From NCBI GenBank assembly GCA_030704615.1, contig CM060733.1:50096001-50160000 (forward strand): a stretch of 64,000 nt of DNA, read 5' to 3'. The stretch is from Takakia lepidozioides (lineage: Eukaryota; Streptophyta; Takakiopsida; Takakiales; Takakiaceae). Positions 55,990 to 64,000 of this stretch are shown here, one piece after another (positions within the stretch are counted from its first letter, which is position 1; each line of letters opens with the position of its first letter). The notes under the pieces are model-generated. The model searched no databases, was not told the DNA's origin, and saw nothing but the letters and a program-made list of their open reading frames with translations. Made by a program: the position numbers and the translations under genes.

Positions 55990-57951
55990 GTGGGGGAGGT
56001 GCGGGTTGTGAGTGTCATCACGGAGTTACCCAAGGGTTTTGAGGGGAGTACGGCTACCGGCAGTAGCAGTGAGAGTGGGTTCACCAGACGAGGTGTTCGT
56101 TTCAGACCACCTTCACCTCCACCCTCAACTAGTGCAGAGTCAGACACAGACTCGGAGGCTTCATCAACAGGTGTGCAGTTTCATTCGCCATTGTTGTGGG
56201 ACGACATGGAGGAGATGTATGGAGCTACCAAGGGGCCTCGTAGGTACTCTGGAGCTATGGGCACAATCGAGCTGGATGACTTTATCTAGGAGTTCGAAAG
56301 CTGGTATGATTTGCAGCAGATGCGCAATCCACAGCTGTTCACCCCATTCATGGCGTGGAAGGGACTGTTCCAGCATTTGGAAGGCCCGCCTATGGACGAT
56401 TACCACGAGTTCAGGCGAGGACATAAAGCAGAGATTGAGGAGTGGAGGATGTATTGGTCACCTGACTACGTCTCCATTACTCAAGGCACGACGCGACCAG
56501 TAGCTGCATCAGCACCAATATCTCCCACTGCCAGCATTAGTAGTGGAACAAGTAGTGTTGGTACTTCTGCAGGTGGTACCAGTTCAAAGGGTGATACTAC
56601 TCCTCCTGCCACGACTACAACACGTGCCTAGATTCAACCCGGTGGTGGAGTTCTTCCAGGAGTTGCGGACGAACTACCAAGGCATACGGACAGAGAAGCT
56701 ACGAAGTTTACAAGACTTCCAGCGCAAATCCAGTGAGAGCTTGCGAGAGGCCTACACTCGTATGAGGCGCTTGATAAGTGTGACCCAAGAAGTTATTGAA
56801 GCTCAAGCAATCCAGTTCTGGTATGGAATTTTGGACAAGGAGCTCAGGAGAAGGGTGCGGGATGCAACCCTGCTATAAGCAGCCCAACCCACATTAGCAT
56901 ATGTGTTTATGTTGGCTGAGCGAATTGAGCTCAACATGGTGGAGGAGCGAGTTGTTACCATTGGATTTGGCAAGGACATGCTTGCACAAGGCGCAGTTGC
57001 CAGCCACCAGATACAAGCGACTGCCCAAAACGTGGTCAGGGCAAGGTTGCCCAACCCAAATTCCATGGAGCTTACATGGGACCTCAGGTGCAGAGGCCAG
57101 TAGCTTCTTTTGCAGGCCAACCGCAACCAGGGGTGGTATGTTGGATATGTGGAGGACCCCATGTCAAGAAAGATTGCCCAGAAAGTGGCAAAGGGCCGGC
57201 ACAAGCACAGCCTGCACAGTTGCAATGTGGGCATTGTGGCAAGTATGGGCATAGAGATGCCGAGTGTTATGACTTGCACCCTGAGTTGTGGCAAGGCCAA
57301 GGGAACAATGGTGGCCGAGGGCAAGGTAGAGCACCTCTGAGAGGACGAGGCGCAGGACAAGGGCAAGCACAGTATGGCCAAGGACGTGGAGGTCAGGGCG
57401 TTGACCAAGGCATGGCCAACCGGCTTCAGCAGCTAGAACAACGGCTTGTTGCCATGGCCACAGCTCAGGTGGTACCAGCTCCAAGACCTGAGGGTCCACC
57501 TCTTGTTCCTCCTCAGCAGCGTCATCCTGACGGATGAGACATGGGAGACATGGGATTTATGTGCGGGGCAGCACTTGAATGGCTACTTATACAGGTGGAT
57601 TCTGCTGCAACCGTCGCTCGAGGAGCAGCACGAGTTCCTGAGCCACGAGGTGCGGTGGAGTTGGATCCACAGCGTGGGGAGGCAAGCCGTCAGGCTAGGT
57701 TGCCTCAATCATTCATCTTGGGGGAGATAGTGTCGACGACATCCATGGCACCTAGTTCTCGTCCGACAGATACAGAAGCCGTTATTGTGTCATTGGGGAG
57801 AGCTACACGTGCAGCACTGACACCTGCTGCTAAGGCTAGTGCAGCCAGTGTGTTGTTGGGGGCAGCCACCGCTGTGTGTCAAGCCCTACTGTTCTTGGCA
57901 ACCATGATCGCGATGTCGGGGGTAAGACCAGCTATAGTGTTGAGACTAGCA
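55990..57951 (+). pseudogene. Decayed LTR-retrotransposon gag region
   Basis: Successive plus-strand frames read ELDDFI-stop-EFESWYD, VEFFQELRTNYQGIRTEKLR, LREAYTRMRRLI, AQAIQFWYGILDKELRRRV (a gag-like core), and then two CCHC zinc knuckles, CWICGGPHVKKDC and CGHCGKYGHRDAEC. Gag packages element RNA. At least three stops (56287-56289, 56629-56631, 56876-56878) and two frameshifts break it. It is cut at 57952 by the second MULE. No protease or polymerase region is present. The knuckle pattern fits plant gag polyproteins, but which LTR superfamily is not certain. Confidence 0.8.
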
Positions 57952-58179
57952 GGGGGGTTGCTATTCCATGAGCTCATGAGCGGGCATGGCTAACCCATGA
58001 GCCGCAAAGTAACACACTTCGAATTTCGGTAGATTTTTTTCGGGCCAAAAACTATAAAATAATCAAAAATCGAAGATTTCCGCGCTCATGCTGGAAGCAC
58101 TCCGCTCATGAGTACCAGTGTACGCTCATGACTTGGAGCCCAGGCTCATGGACCGCCAGGCCAGGTCATAGAATAACAG

Positions 58180-58690
58180 AATTCTGGGCAATAACGGCAC
58201 CGAAATTATCCCAGAGGCAGAGACGCAAGCGGAATTAGGATCCGGGTTTGCAAACTCCGAAAACGCAATGGCGACCTATAACCGTGGATAGTACTATTGC
58301 AGAAGTGCAGGATGGTTGGGTATAACGACGCTGTAATTGGGCACAGGAAAAGAAATAGCGCGCTGAAGGCTCAGGAGTGAAGCCAACAACGGTGAAAGTA
58401 ATTGGGCTCTGCCAACCAAATACCCGGCTGCATCCTCCGGAGTGCAGGCGAAAACGGCGCCGAAATGGGCCCCGGAAACCAAATACTCGGCTGAAGCCAC
58501 CGGAGTGCAGCCGATAACGGCGCCGAAATTGGGTCCGGAAACCAAATACCCGGCTGAAGGATGGGGATTGCAACCAATAACGGCGCCGAAATTGACCTGC
58601 GGAAACAAAATTCTCGGCTGAAGCTTCCGCACTCCATGTAATAACGGCGCCAAAATTGGGCGTCGGAGAGCAAATACCCGCCTTACGGTG
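58180..58690. repeat. ~63-bp GGCGCC palindrome array, left side of MULE 2
   Basis: About eight units with a period of 63-64 bp. The clearest (58450-58690) share ATAACGGCGCCGAAATTG, a CCGGAAACCAAATACCC block and GGCTGAAG. The outer units are more divergent. The GGCGCC-centred palindrome recurs in the array at the other side of the transposase (63640-63975). Confidence 0.8.
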
Positions 58691-58778
58691 AGGGAGGCCT
58701 TGCTCTCATTTTGCTCTTCACTCTTCTCTGTTGTGCCCATCTCCTCCCTGCTTTGAGTTCGTGCTGTGTCGTGAGGCC

Positions 58779-59330
58779 ATGTCGTGCCCGAATCACATCT
58801 ATCGACGCCAGACGGGAGTCATTTTCCCGAAAGCAGACGACATCATTGTCTTCCTGGATGTTTACAGGGACGATCCTCGACTTGTCCAGCTGAGAGCAAT
58901 GGAGTTTCTTCCAGGATTGCACGATTCTCCTGGACCCCGGCTGGGGAGCAGGTGGTTCCTACGCATCATGGACCTGGACTTTCCGCATGTGTGGGAGCCG
59001 AACAGATCACGCACAGCGTTGCTGTATCGCTGGAATTGTTGCGAGTGGACGTATGATGAGTGCATAGGTGAAAACTTTACGCGTGGACGGACTGGCTCGG
59101 AAAGTGGGGACATTCTCTTCAGTTATGAGGATGAGGAGGAGGGGAACACAGGGCCCACTGTGAAAATGTCCTTCTACCAAGGGGGCGCTATCGATAAACA
59201 CGACATCCTCGTTAGTTTCAACCGGGCGACAGAAACCACTGACATTTTGTTCAAATATAGGCACCCGGTCACTGAGGAGGTCCTTGAGAGGCCAGTTCGA
59301 GTTCCTTCTTCTTGGGCGAGGGGACCATAG
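58779..59330 (+). CDS. Unknown 183-residue protein of MULE 2
   Basis: From ATG 58779 the frame reads MSCPNHIYRRQTGVIFPKAD, then DIIVFLDVYRDDPRLVQLRA, GSRWFLRIMDLDFPHVW, an acidic stretch (YEDEEEG), VSFNRATETTDILFKYRHP, and stops at 59328. There is one uninterrupted frame, mixed composition and no low complexity. I do not recognise it. It lies between the left terminus and the 3' end of the transposase. The first MULE has no equivalent there. A plausible beta-rich small domain protein, possibly accessory to transposition. Confidence 0.55.
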   Translation: MSCPNHIYRRQTGVIFPKADDIIVFLDVYRDDPRLVQLRAMEFLPGLHDSPGPRLGSRWFLRIMDLDFPHVWEPNRSRTALLYRWNCCEWTYDECIGENFTRGRTGSESGDILFSYEDEEEGNTGPTVKMSFYQGGAIDKHDILVSFNRATETTDILFKYRHPVTEEVLERPVRVPSSWARGP

Positions 59331-59339
59331 GTCTTGCAT

Positions 59340-59780
59340 GCTAGAGTAGACATGTTTCAACTTGCTGACACTCATGGCACATACATTTTCATTCAGAAAT
59401 CAAGCAGCTTCCCTGTGCCATATGGGGAATATACAGGCTTCGATAATCTTCTGTTAATGTTATTTGCAATTCACTGCCAGTATGCTGGGACGTGTCCTTT
59501 GTCGTATGGATTGCTGTTTGCACAAGGTGCAGTATGCAAATGCTGGAATGTGCAGTAGGACCCTTCCCACTGGGACACAGAACTAGCAATCTTGTAAAGG
59601 CATCACATTTGCAGAACAGTAACAATGTATTTGTAGCAAATTGGAGTCTTCTCATAAAGGTGGACGAAATTCACATGTAGCCATGGCGATGCGGCACCAC
59701 CAAGTGTATAATTCCTCACAAAAAAATAGGGTGCAAGAAGATGAATGTAATATAATTGCCACTTTCTCCTTCCCGAATGT
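59340..59780. other. Intergenic DNA between the two MULE 2 genes
   Basis: The 3' ends of the small ORF and the transposase converge here. No motif is seen other than short open frames. Confidence 0.45.
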
Positions 59781-59786
59781 GGAATG

Positions 59787-62700
59787 TCAAGCAGTCCGAC
59801 CAGTATCCTGCCGTAGGGCCTTGTGCAGCTCGTTGAAACTCAGTGTTGGAGCATGGATGAAGACGTCCACTGCGGATATGCAACTCATGCGCTTCATAAA
59901 AATGTAATAAAGGTGTTTGCAGGGGACGTATGCTGCATTCTTCGATTCCATAACAAGGAAGTCCTCACAGTTGCAAGCTGGGTACTGTGAAACCGTGATT
60001 GCATACACGACACTGCGCGCAGCAGACCCGGCTGTTGACAACTGAAATATGCGCCCCATCCCGGGGTGAGGAACATCCCTGCAACCTTGCACTATGCAGG
60101 GCATTGCAAGAGCGTTGGCCATCCTGGTGTCGTTCGCCTTTGTTGGTGGCCGCCGTCTTTTCAGTTTACCCCACCGATGGGTGGGCCAAGCTGCGGGGTC
60201 ACCCACCGGTATGCGGGGCGAAGAGCTTCTCGTGGGAGGAGGATGACGATTGGGAATTGGATTTCGTGGAACGTCTGTCCTCTCCACCAGTCGAAACCCT
60301 GCACTTCCTAGAGCGTCTGCCTCCTCCAGGGTAAGATCTGTACCACTTGCCACAGGCCAGACTGCCGGTGGTTCAGGCATGCCTTGTACACCATACTTGG
60401 GCTTGCCGAACACACACGACATGATGTCGTGCCTGCAGAACCAAAACTCCTTCAGTGTGGCCTCCACAAACTTTGCGCACACAAATCTCCCTGTGAAGCA
60501 AGGGGCAGGCACACCGCCCTGCGGGCTCCTCCGAATCATCTCATTGCATCTCTGGTTGGTGTCGACACGAACAGCACAACATTTGCCACGAAATGTCGGA
60601 CGGGTCCGTGCAATTCTCCACTGCGAGGCCGACACATCTCGCTCCACGATTGGAATGTTGTATTGGGTAACGAAAACAGGAGCAACATGCCCATCCTCGG
60701 CATGTTGTCCCGAGTCTGGCAGCGATTCCATGGATGCTGCAGGAGAGGGGGTACGAGTCCTGCTTCGTGGAGGCGTGGGACGCAACATCGTTGCGCCCCG
60801 AGGTTGAGTGCGGATGTTCATATCTGATCTCCATGAATCCCCATCCCCTCCGGGCATGTCCTCAATTCTTCTCTTCACCGGCCGGCTGCGGACATCGCCC
60901 TCCAGGCAGTTCCCCCGACTGTGTAACGGCGTTGACCTTATAGTTTCCCGCAATGCAGCAGTCCATTTTTTGGGATCGGTCGAACGATGCGCCGCCCTCA
61001 TCAGCATCTCCTGCCTGTCTGGTCCGATACCCCATTGCTTTCCTCCCAGAAACTGGTAGTAATGAGATTGTTGCATGATGGCCCTCACAATATCTTCTGT
61101 TGTTGCTGTCAACATGTCAACGAGATGTGCTGCAGAGGAAGCACGCCAGGAAGAGTGCACCGATTCGGCCATGTTCGTCGTCGGCATATCCGTGTCATCC
61201 TCCAAGCTCATGTCCTGTTGAAGGAAATTAGATATGTCACTGATTGTGGAGAATGTCCAAGCACAAAACAGAACAATTGTCAAGTACAGAAATGTGTTAC
61301 CTGTCTCATGTAGTCTCCAAACTGGCGGAATCTATAATGCCACCACGCAAGCCACGTTTGCAGTTCTGGCTGATCTTTCACATCCACTGCCCCTGAAGAC
61401 ACCCACCAGGCGCGTATGGTTGCAAACTCGGTCTCCGCCTCGTCGATGGAATTCGCATTTTTCCACGCTAGGCACATACTGATATGATCCTGCCGGTGGC
61501 GTGACGCCACGAACCTTTTCGTGTTTTGCGTCAAACTCTGCATGAAGTGGAACCCGCAAGATCTCTCCTTTCCTTCCATTGGAGTCTTTGGGTCGTCCCC
61601 ATATACCCTCCTAACTGCAGCCCAGTTTGCCTGGGCATTGTCAGCCATGAAGCCCCTAAAATCGGGAGGGGGCAACTTGGCTCTCGCCATTTGCTCATTA
61701 ATTCCGCGCCACATATGCAACTCCGAATCTGTGTCTTCTCCCTTCATTTCGCAGATAGCAATGGTCATCAACTTTCTGCAATGTGGGTCGTATACATGTG
61801 CCCCCATTGTCACCCAATCGTGGTTGGTAATTCGCCGGATGTGGTCAAACATGACCCAACAATTTGAGAGGTCTCCACTGGTCATCCGCTTCACCAAATC
61901 GACGCCGCTCCCCGGTCCGCACGTTGACATCTTAAATATGAAGCACCTGTCCGTCTCCGAGCCTTGACCAGGAAAGAAGCTGCCTTGGATGAAGTCGTAG
62001 CCGCATGTGCGTTTCACTTCCAAGATGGAGTGCATGTCTGATCCTCTTCCGATTCGTTTCTTGCAGCTGACAATGTGGTTCCTGACATTGGGGCTGCACA
62101 CATGGGAGACAGCTTCCAGCAGGTCCTTCATGTCCCCCTCGCCCAGCTTCTCTCTTGTGCTTCCGTCCTCCGACATTATTCTGCCAATTGCAATCCTATG
62201 TGCCGATGCGAGCTGTATCTGCTTTGGTTTTGCACCCGGCCTCAACCTCACCTCCTCCTTGATAATATCCTGGGCTTGTTGAAAAGCGACTCTGCAATTG
62301 CCTCTGGCGAGGGGGTGCTCATGCTTTCCGATGTGAATGCATGCTCTGGTGCACGCTGGGCCGACGGTCCCGACGTAGTACTGCTTGGCGTTGCACACTG
62401 CCATGCACGTAGGGGCTGCGTTGCAATGGGCACACTTGAACGTCCCTGCAGGAACTCTACCTTGAGGCCAAAATGGGGTCGACGAATTGCCAATCCAGTC
62501 AGTCTCATTCCTGGTGCCTTTGCTAGTGTAATGGTAACATGTGCTCGAGAAACATTTAAGATGCCCAGCACACAATACATATCTCACTCGAACTCCATCA
62601 CCCAGGTTGGACGATGAAGTTTTGGTGACACACCAAGGGTGGCCGTCATGTTTCCTGTTCATTCCTGCGAGCATGCCGTCTGGGCCTGCGCCTGCCGGCA

Positions 62701-63385
62701 CTGGAGGGAACTCGTAGATAGCATTCCCATCCACAACATCAGGCAAAGTTTCCACAGAATGGATTGGAGTTTTGTCGTAATCAAGCCTAAGAAGGTCACT
62801 GGAGCGGGAACCCGTTGTCTTCATCCTCCGCAATATGTCGATTACTGAGCGGACGGAAGTTGAGTCGGACGGTGTATGCTGAACACTCCTAGTGACGGAC
62901 GACTTCGAAACATACGATGGAAGGACCATACAGTCTTCATCGTCACTGGATAAGTCCTGGACGACTGTTTCCCTGTTTTCCTGGATTTCCCTTTTCACAT
63001 GTTTGGGCTTCTCTGCTTGTGAAGAGGTGCCCACATCCTTCACATCTTGCACGCCAGACCCTCTTGTGGAAGGAGGATCAACCAAGTTCCAGCGTGGGAA
63101 CTCTTTAGGCACGATTTCACCAATGGCACTGTACCGGATGGATTCAGAAGCTGGGAGCCGCCACTCTTTGCCTTTTCCGAAATCTGCATGCAGAATGACG
63201 GCACTTTCCAGAAAATTTCCATAAGCATCCTTCGTCTCCTCTTCCAAAAACACCGTTCCAGGGCGGAGCCCGAACTTCACACACAAGTACTGCTCAGTGA
63301 CAATCGCAAATCCTTGGTCGCAGGGTATTTTAGCTTTCAGAGAATCAGGATGGAAGTACACGTTGACCCAAACACGGGAGTCCAT
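59787..63385 (-). CDS. MULE-like transposase, second copy
   Basis: Two exons (63385-61301 and 61214-59787) encode 1170 residues. The phase-0 intron is at the same site as in the first MULE (between YMRQ and DMSLED). The start ATG 63385-63383 (MDSRVWVNVYFHP) gives an N-terminus alignable with the first copy. It has the Cys/His cluster (NRKHDGHPWCVTKTSS, LCAGHLKCFSSTC), the second cluster (CAHCNAAPTCMAVCNA, CTRACIHIGKHEHP), DDE-core marks (MFDHIRRI, FMADNAQANW, CGFHFMQSL, DEAETEF) and a SWIM finger (CNCEDF ... CKHLYY). No stops or frameshifts. The two proteins are clearly homologous but diverged across their length, so they belong to separate lineages of one family. Confidence 0.82.
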
Positions 63386-63499
63386 TTTGAAGACGGGACC
63401 TCTCGGTACGCTCCGCAGCGAAGTCCTGCAATGAGAAGAGTGTGTCCTACCTAATAACACAAATGATTTTCTGGAGGATTCCGTATCCAACATGATGGG

Positions 63500-64000
63500 T
63501 GATCAGTGCACGTAAAGATGAAGGTGTGTAACGTACGTTAAAAAAACGGACGAAAACAGCAAGTTCACATCGGATATTTGGTGCCTGAATTGTAATGTAC
63601 AACCACTTGGGGTACAATAAATCAGGCCTTCCCATGAATTTCGGCACCGAAATCTGGATGAACATCTCTGTCATGTAACAGCTTTGGAAGCCAAGGGATG
63701 AATTCTGGCAACAGAAATCGTAATTTGTTTACCTCATTAAACTGACCAAGCACCCAACGGATGGATTTCGGTGCCGAAATTCGGATGAACTTCTTCTTCA
63801 TTAAATTGTATCTGCACATATGGGTTGAATTTAGATGCCAAAATACGGATAAATGTGTTCCTGATTACAGTCGTGATTGACCACGTGTCCGGATATCGGT
63901 GCCGACTTCCGAATGACAGTAATCCTGATTCGGCAGAATGGATGTATTTCGGCGCCGAAATTCATTCTTCATCTCCTTTTCCGACCCTAATTCTGCTGCC
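63500..64000. repeat. Palindrome-bearing repeats upstream of the second transposase
   Basis: TTCGGCACCGAAAT (63641-63654), TTCGGTGCCGAAAT (about 63765), ATATCGGTGCCGAC (about 63892) and TTCGGCGCCGAAAT (about 63948), plus degenerate copies near 63828, repeat every 55-125 bp. They are usually followed by TCGGATGAAC or a similar word. This occupies the position of the 27-unit array of the first MULE, upstream of the transposase. Confidence 0.75.

Larger units (their letters stand above)
57952..64000. mobile_element. Second MULE-like element, truncated by the window end
   Basis: The left end GGGGGGTTGCTATTCCATGA matches the left terminus of the 27977-41097 element, with ATGAGC motifs in place of GTGAGC in the next 230 bp. 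It lies in a gag pseudogene. It encodes a small plus-strand ORF (58779-59330) and a minus-strand transposase (59787-63385). If built like the first element, a divergent methyltransferase gene would lie beyond 64000. The 9 bases before it (AGACTAGCA) should recur at its far end. Confidence 0.78.

Overview
This is nuclear DNA from a land plant with a large, repeat-rich genome. Support comes from spliceosomal GT/AG introns in every readable gene, tRNA-derived SINEs, plant-type CACTA, MULE, hAT, Copia and gag-bearing LTR elements, and pentatricopeptide-repeat (PPR) fragments of the E/E+ type. The element types and the fused EgtD-EgtB gene fit a seed-free plant (fern, lycophyte or bryophyte) better than a flowering plant, but the species cannot be read from the sequence. 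About 90% of the window is nested mobile DNA. Only one gene looks like an ordinary host gene.

Layout. 1-4.5 kb: a decayed locus with a methyltransferase-like pseudogene (+) and the 3' end of a MULE-type transposase (-). 4.6-9.8 kb: a broken hAT-like element flanked by inverted arrays of hairpin repeats and carrying two SINEs. 10.6-18.9 kb: an unidentified gene and GGTCTG-rich DNA, split by a 4.49-kb CACTA element (12488-16977, CTT duplication) that carries PPR fragments. 19.6-23.1 kb (-): an intact five-exon gene for a fused ergothioneine enzyme (EgtD methyltransferase followed by EgtB sulfoxide synthase). 25-27.5 kb: Copia integrase and LINE RNase H debris. 27977-41097: a complete 13.1-kb MULE-like element with a perfect 9-bp target duplication. 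41.6-42.0 kb: a PPR gene remnant cut by a CACTA end. 41999-55707: an apparent autonomous CACTA element. 55.7-57.95 kb: a decayed gag locus. 57952-end: a second MULE-like element running off the window.

Most interesting systems. (1) The 13.1-kb MULE encodes an intact 1144-aa transposase and, divergently, an intact multi-exon protein joining a ParB-like domain to a DNA-methyltransferase-like domain with an unusual motif IV (DIPD). The two genes are separated by 27 copies of a ~116-bp repeat, each holding a near-perfect hairpin. A second, decayed methyltransferase-like gene next to a transposase remnant at the left edge suggests a lasting association. (2) The CACTA element at 42-55.7 kb carries a six-exon gene in which an FCP1/NLI-type phosphatase domain sits between two En/Spm TnpA-like regions. 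(3) The fused ergothioneine gene is intact, with all splice phases consistent. Exon joins were worked out by eye from splice motifs, reading phase and family resemblance; no alignment or database search was run.
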